Assembly: GCA_031253955.1 (NCBI GenBank)
Contig: JAIRVJ010000013.1
Span: forward strand, 1-42,309
DNA length: 42,309 nt
From: Burkholderiaceae bacterium
GTDB taxonomy: Bacteria; Pseudomonadota; Gammaproteobacteria; Burkholderiales; Burkholderiaceae_C
Direction of reading: 5' to 3'
In this document: piece after piece, positions 16,017-25,091 of the stretch
Layout: every line of letters starts with the position of its first letter
Position numbering within the stretch: the stretch's first letter is position 1
Translations under genes and position numbers: made by a program
The notes under the pieces: model-generated
What the model was told of the DNA's origin: nothing
Database searches by the model: none
The model's input: only the letters and a program-made list of their open reading frames with translations

Positions 16017-16625
16017 TCAAAGCCCCTCGGCTTTCATGGTTGCTTGTACCGCTGGGCGGGCGGCCACACGCTCACGCCAGGCGGCGAGGTGGCTGAACGC
16101 GGCTAGGTCGATATTCATCGGCTTGGCCCAGTTGGTGACAGTGAACAGGTAGCCGTCGGCGACGGTGAAATCCTCGCCCATGAGCCAGGTTTTACCGGTC
16201 AGCTCGCCATTGACCCAAGTCAGGCGGTCCATAAGTCTGGTCTTGGTTGCGGCTTTGGCGTCGGCGCCGAAAGCGGGGTTGAATAGAGGGCCGAAGCCTC
16301 CTTTATGCAACTCGGTGGCGATGAAATTAAGCCAGCTTTGCAGTTTGTAGCGCGCCAGCGTGCCGTTGGGCGGAGCCAGCTTTTTGGCCGGTGCCTGATC
16401 GGCGATGTATTGGACGATGGCTGGGCCTTCGCTCAAACCCGTGCCGTCAGCCAGCACCAGATAGGGCACGTAGCCTAGCGGGTTGATCTTGCGGTAGTCC
16501 GAGCCGTCGGGCAGCACCTTGGTCTTGGTGGGCGCGGCGATGGCCTCGTAGGCCAGGCCAGCTTCTTCCAGCGCGATGTGCGGAGAAAGCGAGCAGGCGC
16601 CGGGGGAGTAGTACAGCTTCAACAT
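16017..16625 (-). CDS. gst: Glutathione S-transferase, beta class
   Basis: Cytoplasmic glutathione transferase of 202 residues. The N-terminal thioredoxin-like domain begins MLKLYYSPGACSLSPHIAL, with the beta-class cysteine in GACS. NPLGYVPYL has the cis-proline and LSEGPAIVQYI the glutathione-binding Ser. The C-terminal helical domain has TWLMGEDFTVADGYLF. The ATG at 16625 follows AAGGAGA, whereas an in-frame ATG at 16649 does not. It lies 27 bp downstream of the substrate-binding-protein gene and may be cotranscribed with it. The substrate is unknown. Confidence 0.92.
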   Translation of the reverse strand: MLKLYYSPGACSLSPHIALEEAGLAYEAIAAPTKTKVLPDGSDYRKINPLGYVPYLVLADGTGLSEGPAIVQYIADQAPAKKLAPPNGTLARYKLQSWLNFIATELHKGGFGPLFNPAFGADAKAATKTRLMDRLTWVNGELTGKTWLMGEDFTVADGYLFTVTNWAKPMNIDLAAFSHLAAWRERVAARPAVQATMKAEGL

Positions 16626-16652
16626 GGAAGTCTCCTTGAGGTTGAACAAAAA

Positions 16653-17801
16653 TCACACTTGCACGCGGCCCGCCGAGTTGATGACGGTCACATCCACGTA
16701 CTTCGATCCGTTGTGTGAAGAAGCGCTGAATTCGAGAGTAAACCCCCCCAGATCGTGCTTGCGTTCCAGCGCATCGACAAAGCGCTGCCACGTCAGCGTA
16801 TCGCCGCATTGCGCGATGCCGCGCAGGATCACCTGGGCGTTCACATAGCCTTCCAGCGCGCCATAGCTGACCTCCGCATCGGTCAGCGCCATCGCCTTGC
16901 GGAATTCGACCACCAAGGGCGGCGACTCTTTCCACGGATAGGGCATCACCTGCGTAATGCCTATGCCCTTGGCCTTTGCCCTCAGATTATTGATCAGTCC
17001 AGAGGTGCCGATGAAGCTCACGCCGCAATACATCATGGTTTTTTCTTGCGGGCCAAGCGTTTCCACCAGCTTGGCGCATGGACCATAGACGTTGCCCAGC
17101 GCCACGGCGGTTGCGCCGCTAGCCGCGATTTCCTTGGCCGCCTGCGCCACATTCAGGCTGTTGCGCGCTACTTTGCTCACCACTACCGGCTGTTTGCCGC
17201 GCTCAGCCAGCGCCTGCGTCACGCCTTGCGTGATGGCCTCGCCGTAGGAATCGTCTTGCGCGAAGATGGCCACTTGCGCGCTATCGCTGTAGGCCAGTAG
17301 TTGCTTGACCAGCACCTGGCACTCGCGGTTGTAGCTGGCGCGGGTGTGGAAGATGTTCGGCTCGAACTTGCGCAGACTTTCGGCTCCCGTGAAGGCGCCG
17401 ACGAACGGGATGCCCGCTTCGACAATGACCGGAAACGCCGCCAGACAAGTCGGCGTGCCCACATAGCCGCCCAAGGCGAACACGCCTTGTTCGATCAGCT
17501 TGAGCGTGTTTTCCTTGCACGGCTGCGGTTCGTATTGGTCGTCGAGCGAAACCAGCTCGATCTTGCGCCCATTCACGCCGCCGCTCTTGTTGGCGAGCGC
17601 GAAGGCGGCCTTCATGCCGGCGGTCATTTCGGTGCCGAGCAGGGCCGAGGGGCCGCTTTGCACCGCCGACTGGCCGATCAGAATGGTCGAGCCGCTGTAA
17701 ACCTGTTTGGCTTTTGCGTTCGAAAGCGCGGACGCCCGCACGGGCTGGATCGTCGCTCCCAAGCCCAAAGCGCCCGCCGCCAGAAAAGTTCGCCGGTGCA
17801 T
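16653..17801 (-). CDS. ABC transporter substrate-binding protein, branched-chain amino acid type
   Basis: Periplasmic binding protein of the LivK-like family, 382 residues. It begins MHRRTFLAAGALGLGA, a twin-arginine-like signal ending near VRASA, followed by a periplasmic-binding fold with ILIGQSAVQSGPSALLGTEM, SGGVNGRKIELVSLDD and GGYVGTPTCLAAFPV. No permease or ATPase gene adjoins, so it is an orphan binding protein and may serve a transporter elsewhere or act in sensing. The start at 17801 was chosen because the ATG at 17810 sits directly on the AGAAAGGAA ribosome site. The ligand cannot be told. Confidence 0.88.
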   Translation of the reverse strand: MHRRTFLAAGALGLGATIQPVRASALSNAKAKQVYSGSTILIGQSAVQSGPSALLGTEMTAGMKAAFALANKSGGVNGRKIELVSLDDQYEPQPCKENTLKLIEQGVFALGGYVGTPTCLAAFPVIVEAGIPFVGAFTGAESLRKFEPNIFHTRASYNRECQVLVKQLLAYSDSAQVAIFAQDDSYGEAITQGVTQALAERGKQPVVVSKVARNSLNVAQAAKEIAASGATAVALGNVYGPCAKLVETLGPQEKTMMYCGVSFIGTSGLINNLRAKAKGIGITQVMPYPWKESPPLVVEFRKAMALTDAEVSYGALEGYVNAQVILRGIAQCGDTLTWQRFVDALERKHDLGGFTLEFSASSHNGSKYVDVTVINSAGRVQV

Positions 17802-17913
17802 CACAATCATTTCCTTTCTGTGCCAGACAGGATGAAAGGCGAAAGATACCAGTTTTAGGGACGGGAAGAAAGCAAAATCGGGCAGAAGTGATGTGTGATG
17901 TATGCTATTTTTA

Positions 17914-17997
17914 ACATAGCTTTTTACCGAATTATTTCATGTCATTACCGGACAGAATACATCTTAAATTTATATGAATCGACGGCACCTAGCTATT
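17914..17997. repeat. AT-rich palindromic element, copy D (diverged)
   Basis: Ends ATAGCTTTTTACCG and CGGCACCTAGCTAT in an AT-rich stretch between the substrate-binding-protein promoter side and the comEC stop. The arms match less well than in other copies. The remainder of 17802-18046 holds nothing else recognisable. Confidence 0.5.
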
Positions 17998-18046
17998 TAA
18001 TAAAGAGCATTGCCCTCGCTTCTCCTCCTCTCATTGAAGCAAATTC

Positions 18047-20626
18047 TCACGGGTTTCCGGCTTCATGCTGCCAGTAGCGCGCCGCCTCGGCGCGCTCGCA
18101 GCGCGCGCGATCGGGTTGCGCGCTTGCCCAGCGGATCGCGCCGCAAGCCGGGGTGGCGATGAATTGCGCGCCCGCGGCGCGGTAGCGCGCCACGATTTCG
18201 GGGTGCGGGTGGCCGTAGCGGTTGCGGTAGCCCGCCTGCGCGAGGGCCAAGCGCGGCTGCACGGCGGCGATCAGCGCGGGCGATGACGACGAATGGCTGC
18301 CGTGGTGCGGTGCCAGCAGCGCGTCGGCGCGCAGATCGAAGCCACGTTCCGGGGCGGACGCGGCCAGTTCCTTTTCCTGCCGCGCCTGGATGTCACCGGT
18401 CATCATCGCCGACGCGCCACGCCCGTCTTGCGCGGCCACGCGCAGCACGCAACTGCGGGCGTTGGTGTTTTTCGCGGCTTCGGTGTGGCCGGATGCGGGC
18501 GGGTGCAGCACTTCAAAACGCACGCCGTCCCATGCCCACGTTTGCCCGGCCCGGCACAGTTCGGGCGTGCGGCTGGGCGCGCCTTCGGGCGGATCGGCTT
18601 CGGAGGCCATCAGCCACGCCTGCGGCTGCGCCAGCAACACCGCCGCCGCGCCGCCGGTGTGGTCGCTGTCGCGGTGGCTGAGGATCACGCCGTCAAGCCG
18701 CTCGCCCAGCGCCGCCAGCAGGGGCACCAGTTCTCGGCTGCCCGCCTCGCCCGCGCTCCCGTAGCGCGGCCCGGCATCGAACAGCAGCGCATGGCGCGCG
18801 GTGCGCACCAGCGTGGCGCTGCCTTGCCCGACGTCGGCGGCCAGCAGTTCGAACTGGCCTTGCGGCGGGCGGCCCGGCGTCCACAGCGCCAGGCCGGCCA
18901 GCAGCGGCACGCCCGCTAGCCGCAGCATCCACGGCCAGCGCAGCGCCAGCAGCACGCCGCCGGCTACCGCCGCCGCGCCAGCGGGCCAAGGCACGGCGGG
19001 CCACGCCAGCGATGCCAGCGGCCAACTGGCGAGCCACTCCAGCCACGCCATCAGGGGCCGCAGCGCCGCCATCGCCAGGGACCACAGCGCGGGCGCGAGT
19101 GCGCCCAGCAGCGCCAGCGGGGTGACGACCAGCGTGACCCACGGAATTGCCGCCAGATTGGCCAGCAGCCCGACCACCGACGCCTGATGAAACAGCAGCA
19201 GCGTCAGCGGCGCAAGCGCGATCGTGATGACGCCCTGTGTGCGCAGCAGCGCCATGAATGGCTCCCACAGCCGCCGCCCCGCGCGCGCCGCCAATCCTGC
19301 CCCTTCCGGCGCGCGTCCGGCATGGCGCGTGCCCAAATCGGTGGCAAACAGAATACCCACCGCGACGAAACTTAGCCAGAAGCCTGACTGCATCAGCGCC
19401 CACGGGTCGGCGGCCAGCACCGCGGCCATCGCCCACAGCCACGTCAGCCACCACGGCCACGCCAGCCCGGCCAGTCGCAGCAGCGTGAACAGCCCCAGCA
19501 TGAGCACGGTGCGCTGTGCGGGCACGCCCCAGCCGCTGAACAGCGCATACAGCAGCGCGCACGCCACCCCGCCGATGCGCCCGGCTACCGGCGCGGGCAG
19601 CCACAGCGCCAAGTTGTGCAGGAGCGGCCACGTAAGGCGCGCGCCCAGCCGCCACAGCCGCGCCAGTGCGAGCGCGGCCAGCCAGCCGATCATGGTGATG
19701 TGCAGGCCGGAGATCACCATCAGATGCGCCACGCCCGCTACGCGGAACAACGCCCAGTCCTCAGAAGCGATGACGGCCTGATCGCCCGTCACCAGCGCGG
19801 CCACGATGCCCGCCTGCCGCTCGCGGGCCGCATCGCTATCCGCCGCGTGCGCCAGAATGCTTTCGCGCACCCATTGCCGCGCTCGTTCGATCAGGCGGTC
19901 CTTGGCGGGCGCGAGCCGTTCGGGGATGAGCGGGCCGGTTTTTTTGGTGCCCGTGCGCACATAGCCCGTCGCGCCTACGCCCTGCTCCCACAGCCACAAT
20001 TCCGCGTCGAATCCGTGCGGGTTGCGGTTGCCGTGCGGCGCTTTCAGGCGCATGGCAAAGCGCCAAAGCTCGCCCGCCAGCGGCGGTTTTTCCGGGGCAA
20101 GGCCAGGATCGGCCGCACCGTCCTGCGCCGCGCCAACGCTCCCGTAACCGTGCGCGTACCAGCTTATCTGCACCCGTGCGGGCAGCCGCGCCGCCTCGCC
20201 CGGACGGCCCGCCGCGTCGAGCAGACGGGCATCTTGCACCGCCAGCGCAAAGCGCCAGCCGTCGGCCCCGCGTTCGGGCATACGGTCGATCACGCCCGTC
20301 ACCAGCAAATCGCGCCCTTCCAGCTCGGGTGCGATGCGGTCCGCGGCCCTGACCCCGGCGCGCAAACCGGCCCCGCCAAAAGCCAGCAGCGCCATGCCCA
20401 GCGTCAGGGTCATCAACGCCGTTTTGGGCGCTGCCCGGCGCCCCAGCCACGCCAACGCGGCCAACACCCCGCCTCCGCCCGCCAGCGCCGCATAAGCCCC
20501 CGCCGCCCACAGCGCGGGCTGCGTCACCTGCAACGCCGTGCCTGCCACCCACCCCGTCGGCCCCAGCGCCAGCGCCCAACCCGCCCAGCCGTAGTTGCGT
20601 GCGTTCTGCAAGGTAATGATTTCCAA
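18047..20626 (-). CDS. comEC: DNA uptake channel ComEC/Rec2
   Basis: Inner-membrane channel for transformation DNA. The 859-residue protein has N-terminal membrane helices and a DUF4131-like domain (about 1-240), a Competence domain with many membrane segments (about 255-560) including VAGVAHLMVISGLHITM, and a C-terminal metallo-beta-lactamase-like domain (about 590-850) with ADVGQGSATLV, LSHRDSDHTGG, and LLAPHHGSHSSSSP. The first possible start is TTG at 20626. Other alternatives are a GTG about 27 codons in. The true start is uncertain, because the gene is divergent from the RidA-like gene with only about 35 bp between them. No other competence gene is in view. Confidence 0.92.
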   Translation of the reverse strand: MEIITLQNARNYGWAGWALALGPTGWVAGTALQVTQPALWAAGAYAALAGGGGVLAALAWLGRRAAPKTALMTLTLGMALLAFGGAGLRAGVRAADRIAPELEGRDLLVTGVIDRMPERGADGWRFALAVQDARLLDAAGRPGEAARLPARVQISWYAHGYGSVGAAQDGAADPGLAPEKPPLAGELWRFAMRLKAPHGNRNPHGFDAELWLWEQGVGATGYVRTGTKKTGPLIPERLAPAKDRLIERARQWVRESILAHAADSDAARERQAGIVAALVTGDQAVIASEDWALFRVAGVAHLMVISGLHITMIGWLAALALARLWRLGARLTWPLLHNLALWLPAPVAGRIGGVACALLYALFSGWGVPAQRTVLMLGLFTLLRLAGLAWPWWLTWLWAMAAVLAADPWALMQSGFWLSFVAVGILFATDLGTRHAGRAPEGAGLAARAGRRLWEPFMALLRTQGVITIALAPLTLLLFHQASVVGLLANLAAIPWVTLVVTPLALLGALAPALWSLAMAALRPLMAWLEWLASWPLASLAWPAVPWPAGAAAVAGGVLLALRWPWMLRLAGVPLLAGLALWTPGRPPQGQFELLAADVGQGSATLVRTARHALLFDAGPRYGSAGEAGSRELVPLLAALGERLDGVILSHRDSDHTGGAAAVLLAQPQAWLMASEADPPEGAPSRTPELCRAGQTWAWDGVRFEVLHPPASGHTEAAKNTNARSCVLRVAAQDGRGASAMMTGDIQARQEKELAASAPERGFDLRADALLAPHHGSHSSSSPALIAAVQPRLALAQAGYRNRYGHPHPEIVARYRAAGAQFIATPACGAIRWASAQPDRARCERAEAARYWQHEAGNP

Positions 20627-20661
20627 TTGATCTGGCCTGCCAGCCTGCTAGGATGCCAGAG

Positions 20662-21117
20662 ATGAACATTCACGACAAACTCAAAGCTTTGGGGATCGCC
20701 CTGCCCCCCGTCGCCACACCCGCTGCCGCCTATGTGCCGTGGGTGCGCAGCGGCCCGCTGGTGTTTCTCTCCGGCCACCTGGCGCGCAAGGACGGCAAGC
20801 CCTGGCCCGGCAAGCTGGGCCAAGACATGACGACCGCCGAAGGCCGGCAAGCCGCCCGCGCCACTGCCATCGAGCTGCTCGGCACGCTGCACGCTGCCGC
20901 CGGTGACTTAAGCCGCGTGCGGCGCATCGTCAAGGTCGTCAGTCTCGTCAACTCTACGCCCGACTACACCGAGCAACATCTGGTTACCAACGGCTGCTCG
21001 GAGCTGCTGGCCGAAGTCTTCGGCGAAGCTGGCCAGCACGCTCGCAGCGCCTTCGGCGTGGCCGCGCTGCCGCTGGGCGCGTGCGTCGAAATCGAACTGG
21101 TGGCGGAGGTGGCGTGA
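20662..21117 (+). CDS. RidA/YjgF family protein
   Basis: A 151-residue protein of the Rid superfamily, whose best-known member hydrolyses reactive enamines/imines formed by PLP enzymes. It shows GPLVFLSGHLARKDG at the first strand, GKLGQDMTTAEGRQAARA, and HARSAFGVAALPLGACVEIE at the end, where the Arg before the final strands is the position needed for deaminase activity in RidA. Two in-frame ATGs exist. The second (20662, MNIHDKL) matches how relatives begin. The gene is divergent from comEC. The subgroup and substrate are not decided. Confidence 0.88.
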   Translation: MNIHDKLKALGIALPPVATPAAAYVPWVRSGPLVFLSGHLARKDGKPWPGKLGQDMTTAEGRQAARATAIELLGTLHAAAGDLSRVRRIVKVVSLVNSTPDYTEQHLVTNGCSELLAEVFGEAGQHARSAFGVAALPLGACVEIELVAEVA

Positions 21118-21175
21118 GACGTATCGAAGCGCCAATTGGTGTGGCGGGCCAACAGGTTCGCGCGGGGCCACCGTC

Positions 21176-21359
21176 AGAACGTGTTTGCGATCTCGTTTTG
21201 ATATGCCGCGTCATTGCCGCGTAGACGCACAGCCGCCCACTTGAAGAAGTGCGCTGTTTTGCACGCTGCGCCGTTTAGCTCCCTCCCCCGCGTGCGAGGG
21301 AAGGGGCAAAAACCAAGCACGCTCCCGCACACCTCGCGCCGAGATCGCAAACACGTTCT
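21176..21359. repeat. 184-bp element with perfect 20-bp inverted ends beside the IS607-type gene
   Basis: AGAACGTGTTTGCGATCTCG at 21176-21195 and its exact inverse at 21340-21359. The interior includes a CTCCCTCCCCCGCGTGCGAGG repeat unit. It ends 2 bp from the stop of the recombinase gene and contains no frame of interest. Confidence 0.85.
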
Positions 21360-21361
21360 CA

Positions 21362-21982
21362 TTACGCCAGTTCCACCGCCTGGCGCATGCCCTCGAGCAG
21401 CTTCTGGTTTTTGTGCGACTGGCTGCCGTACAGCCGGGCGTTGAATTCGGCGATGATCTCCCGCACGTCCACGGTAAGGCTTTCCTCGATGGCCGTGACT
21501 TCTTCCCGGTTGAGGATGAGCACCTCTACTTTCTTGATCGCGCAGACGGCGAAGATCAGTTCCGCGCCAAGGCGCAGCAGCCGGTCCTTGTGCGTGAGAA
21601 CCAGGCGCTCCACTTGCTCCTCGACGATGGCATGGAGCAGGTACTTCAAACCTTTTTTGCGGCAGCTTATTCCCGATCCAATATCGGTCACCACCTCGAA
21701 CGTCCAGCCCTGCTCGGTGCAGTGCGACTCCAGCGCCAGTTTCAGGCGCTCCAGCTCTTTCACGTACTCAGGGCCGGACACGCAAGCGTAGGCCACGGTG
21801 CGCCGGGCCGCGCCGTTCTGGGCGAGAAACATATCCGGCTTGAGTTTTGCCAGGTCGTAGCGCCGATGCCCTCCCGCCGTGTACACGGCGGGTAACTGGC
21901 CGTTAGCTTCCCAGCGCCGAAGCGTCGTAATCGACACACCCAGCGTTCGCGCGGCCTCACTGATACTTACCAATCGGTTCAT
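21362..21982 (-). CDS. IS607-type serine recombinase (TnpA), orphan
   Basis: A 206-residue protein with a MerR-like helix-turn-helix (about 5-45, SISEAARTLGVSITTLRRWE and GGHRRY) and a small serine-resolvase catalytic domain (about 62-190), the IS607 TnpA architecture. The nucleophile region reads YACVSG (Ser69), where the family normally has YARVSS. The Arg next to the serine, important for catalysis in resolvases, is replaced by Cys67. The other arginines in HKDRLLRLG remain. No tnpB follows. Downstream lies the 184-bp inverted-repeat element instead. It may be an inactive remnant or a domesticated DNA-binding protein. The start at 21982 has a weak ribosome site. Confidence 0.85.
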   Translation of the reverse strand: MNRLVSISEAARTLGVSITTLRRWEANGQLPAVYTAGGHRRYDLAKLKPDMFLAQNGAARRTVAYACVSGPEYVKELERLKLALESHCTEQGWTFEVVTDIGSGISCRKKGLKYLLHAIVEEQVERLVLTHKDRLLRLGAELIFAVCAIKKVEVLILNREEVTAIEESLTVDVREIIAEFNARLYGSQSHKNQKLLEGMRQAVELA

Positions 21983-22846
21983 GGTATGAATTCATCGAAA
22001 AAGGTTGGGAATGCAGCAAAAGGGAGCGTGATGTCTGCCTCAGTGTTGTTTCTTGTACCGAAAGCATTTTGTGAATATTAGCACGAAGGCTGTATGACTG
22101 CAAATCAGAATGACACATCAACAGCATTAAACAGTTTTGAATATATTTGTATAGATCATGGCGAATCACAGCATCTTGCCTTACAGGTGACGGACCAATG
22201 ATCCCAAGCCGGTGGGTTCACACGCAAAAATGATGATGTTCATTGTGTGGAAAGGCATTTGTGCAATTTAAATCATAGCATAGCATAACAAAACATTCAT
22301 CACTCCGGTTTGCTACTGTGAAGAAGTTGATTTCCTGGGTTTCATACAGTTGAGTGATATTTATTTCGTCACTTGTCGCAGATTTGATAGGGAAAGATGA
22401 GAATATTTTTAATATCGTACAGATCGTTCGGTGGACCGCTTGCCGCCATTACAAAAGCACCGATTCAAAGAAGGTTGGGATGAAGGGCGGCATCGGCGAA
22501 AGACGAAACCACGAATCGCATCGGCAAGTAAAGCCAAAAATGTCCTGTTCACTTCTTGCGTGATGGTGCCGCGCCTGTGCTGTGGTTCGTCCGCGCAGTC
22601 CGCAGATTTGGTGACATTTTTCACAATATACATATAGTAACATATTTCTGGGCTGATGCGTTGGCCAACATCTGGCAAGAGGCAAAATGCTATTGAATTT
22701 ATAGCATCAATCACACACTAGAACTGGATTGGCATCTTGTTTTGCCTATTGTGATGGATGAATTGGCGTGAGCCGGGGCGAACCGCCGCTGGTGTGTGCG
22801 GCCACCCTACTAGGAAGCAGGCGCGGGAGGAGGATAATCACGGTGC
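21983..22846. other. 864-bp gene-free, AT-richer region
   Basis: Lower GC than its surroundings, with frames up to 101 codons but none with recognisable features or codon use like the neighbours. It includes a small tandem CATAGCATAGCATAAC (about 22276) and a perfect 7-bp hairpin ATGCTAT/ATAGCAT (about 22687). It is probably an island remnant together with the recombinase gene. The ubiA ribosome site lies at its right end. Confidence 0.5.
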
Positions 22847-23737
22847 ATGACTGTCTCCGCGCTGCGTGAAAAGCTTTCCCTGTACCTTGACCTGATTCGC
22901 GTCAAGCCTCCGGTGGGCTGGCTGCTGCTGACGTGGCCGACGCTGGCCGCGCTGTGGCTGGCGGCGGGCGGCTGGCCGGGCTGGCATCTGTTCATGGTGT
23001 TTGCGCTGGGGCCATTCTTGATGCACTCGGCCGGCTGCTGCATCAACGACGTGGCCGACCGCGAGTTTGACCGCCACGTCAAGCGCACCTTGCAGCGTCC
23101 GGTGACGACGGGCCGGATCAGCGTGCCGGAGGCGCTGGCCGTCGGCGCGGTGCTGGCGCTGGCGGGGCTGGGCATGGCGCTGACGATCAACTGGCAGACC
23201 GTGGTCTGCGCGGTTCCGGCGCTGCTGTCGATGATTGTTTATCCCTATTCCAAACGATGGTTTGCCATGCCGCAGGCGGTGCTGGGCGCGTCGTTCGGCT
23301 TCGGCATTCTGATGGCCTACACGGCCGCGCAAGGGCGCTTGCCGCTGGAGGCGATCTTGCTGTTTTTCAGCGCCATCATCTATACGCTCGGCTACGACAC
23401 CAGCTACGCGATGGTGGACCGCGACGACGACCTGAAAATCGGCATTCAGACCTCGGCCATTACGCTGGGGCGGATGGATGTGGCCGCCATTACCGGCTTT
23501 TATGCGATTTTTTTGCTGGCCTGGCTGTCCATCATCGCGTGGCATTTCATCGGCGCGGGGTTGCCGCAGCGTTCGCTGCTCTGGCTATGCCTGGGCTTTG
23601 CCGCCGCCGTCGTGCAAGTCGCGTGGCACTACACGCTGATTCGCCGCCGCACCCGCGAAGGGTGCCACCGGGCCTTTCTTAACAGCCACTGGATTAGCAG
23701 CGCCGTTTTCGCCGGGATCGTGATCGGGCTGGCGTAA
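22847..23737 (+). CDS. ubiA: 4-hydroxybenzoate polyprenyltransferase UbiA
   Basis: Integral membrane enzyme attaching the polyprenyl tail to 4-hydroxybenzoate in ubiquinone synthesis. The 296-residue protein has about eight membrane segments and both Asp-rich motifs: [18 protein letters not shown] (about 65-82) and [16 protein letters not shown] (about 185-200). The ATG at 22847 follows GGAGGA, and its N-terminus [19 protein letters not shown] is typical. The gene is convergent with proC, 12 bp between stops. Confidence 0.96.
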   Translation: MTVSALREKLSLYLDLIRVKPPVGWLLLTWPTLAALWLAAGGWPGWHLFMVFALGPFLMHSAGCCINDVADREFDRHVKRTLQRPVTTGRISVPEALAVGAVLALAGLGMALTINWQTVVCAVPALLSMIVYPYSKRWFAMPQAVLGASFGFGILMAYTAAQGRLPLEAILLFFSAIIYTLGYDTSYAMVDRDDDLKIGIQTSAITLGRMDVAAITGFYAIFLLAWLSIIAWHFIGAGLPQRSLLWLCLGFAAAVVQVAWHYTLIRRRTREGCHRAFLNSHWISSAVFAGIVIGLA

Positions 23738-23749
23738 TTCGCGCGGAAG

Positions 23750-24616
23750 CTATGCTCCGAATTCATCCCCAAGCTCTTTGGCGCGCACGGCGGCGGCGTG
23801 CAGGGCGCGGATGAAGGCGGGCTGCATATGTGCGCTGTCCAGCACCGTGAGGGCGGCGTGCGTGGTGCCGCCTTTGCTGGTGACACGCTCGCGCAGGGTG
23901 GCTAGCGGTTCATCGGCTTGCCGCGCCAGCGCCGCCGATCCGGCGAAGGTGGCGACGGCCAGATGCCGCGCCTGTTCGGGCGCAAGGCCCAGCTGCACGC
24001 CCGCGGCCTGCATGGCCTCGAGCACATAAAAAACATAGGCCGGGCCGGAACCGGAGAGGGCGGTGACGGCGTCCAGCAGCGATTCATCGGCCACCCACAG
24101 CGCGTCGCCGGTGGCGCGGATGACGGCTTCGGCGCGGGCGCGGTCGGCTGCCTGAACACCCGGCGCGGCGTACAGGCCGGTCATGCCTTGCCCGATGAGC
24201 GCCGGGGTGTTGGGCATGGCGCGGACGATGCGCGCGCCGCCGATGGCGGCGGCGATGGCCGCGACGCGGATGCCCGCCATGACCGACAGGTGCAGCGCCC
24301 GCATACCGGCATGATCTCCGGCGTGGGGGCGCACCGGCGCGGCGGCCTGGGCGAAGCTTTGCGGCTTGACGGCCCAGACGATCAGGCCGGCCTCTTGCAG
24401 AAAATCGCCCGCCTGCTCGTGCGCGGCGATGCCGTGCTCGCGCGCCAGCTTTTCGCGCGCAGCGGCCAGCGGCTCCACGACTTGAATCTGGCGCGTCGGC
24501 AGGCCGCCCCGGATCAGGCCGCCAAGAATGGCGCCGGCCATGTTGCCCCCGCCGATGAAGGCGACATGGGTGGCGGGGGCCAGCGCGGGTGCGGTGGGAG
24601 TGGAGGGTGTGGTCAT
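23750..24616 (-). CDS. proC: Pyrroline-5-carboxylate reductase ProC
   Basis: Last step of proline synthesis, NAD(P)H-dependent, cytoplasmic. It is 288 residues long. The Rossmann start is HVAFIGGGNMAGAILGGLI, followed by WAVKPQ, RAMPNTPALIGQGMTGLY, and the dimer/catalytic domain with ALSGSGPAYVFYVLEAM and TSKGGTTHAAL. The N-terminus has about 14 extra Thr/Pro/Ala residues before the fold. The ATG at 24616 was chosen, since the longer frame to 24730 is not family-like. Confidence 0.95.
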   Translation of the reverse strand: MTTPSTPTAPALAPATHVAFIGGGNMAGAILGGLIRGGLPTRQIQVVEPLAAAREKLAREHGIAAHEQAGDFLQEAGLIVWAVKPQSFAQAAAPVRPHAGDHAGMRALHLSVMAGIRVAAIAAAIGGARIVRAMPNTPALIGQGMTGLYAAPGVQAADRARAEAVIRATGDALWVADESLLDAVTALSGSGPAYVFYVLEAMQAAGVQLGLAPEQARHLAVATFAGSAALARQADEPLATLRERVTSKGGTTHAALTVLDSAHMQPAFIRALHAAAVRAKELGDEFGA

Positions 24617-25091
24617 GGAGGTTGTTCGTTGCGCGATGGCCCCAAGTGTAGTGACCGGCTGACATGCCGCAAAAACTGGAAAATCGCAACACATTTCACT
24701 GACTTGCCCACGCCGGCGGCAGATCGACACACCGGCAATATCGGGCGCGGTTGAGACTGTGCAAATGGAAATGCCTGATTAGGTATATACCTCAGATAAG
24801 ACTGTCGCGCCGCTGCCCCCATCCCGGCCTTCCCCAGCACGCGGGGGAGGGAATCTGAACTCCTTCCCCCGCGTGCTGGGGAGGGTTAGGGCGGGGGCAA
24901 GCTGCGCAAAAAAGAATAGCAAACGCTCCAAGCCACATGCAGCCTCCTTCACTTCTATCCGAGGCATGTATCCAATCAGGTGGAAATGGCGATAAGGCTG
25001 TAGCACTAATGCCTTATAGCTATTAAAAATGTAGCATTCCACGTTGCAAAAGTGCGCCTCACAGACCGACTGGCCGCGTAAAATCGGCGCG
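24617..25091. other. 475-bp spacer before mnmG with one large hairpin
   Basis: Holds an 84-bp near-perfect palindrome (24816-24899) of the CCTTCCCCAGCACGCGGGGG type, and a half copy of the AT-rich element ending TTATAGCTATTAAAAA (about 25014-25030). No gene is supported. The mnmG promoter should lie here but I cannot pin it. Confidence 0.6.
24816..24899. repeat. CCTTCCCCAGCACGCGG-type palindrome
   Basis: Arms of about 37 bp, beginning GCCCCCATCCCGGCC and ending in the near inverse, with the core AGCACGCGGGGGAGGGA against TCCTTCCCCCGCGTGCT. Same broad family as repeats at 4916-5040, 10787-10930, 27065-27181 and 36665-36737. Confidence 0.8.

Noticed and set aside
22354-22714. Frames of 69-101 codons on both strands in the AT-richer region
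   Set aside because: They overlap one another, have no recognisable features, and no tnpB motifs could be found in them.
24779-25042. Minus-strand frame of 87 codons before mnmG
   Set aside because: Its C-terminal half is a translation of the dispersed palindrome.
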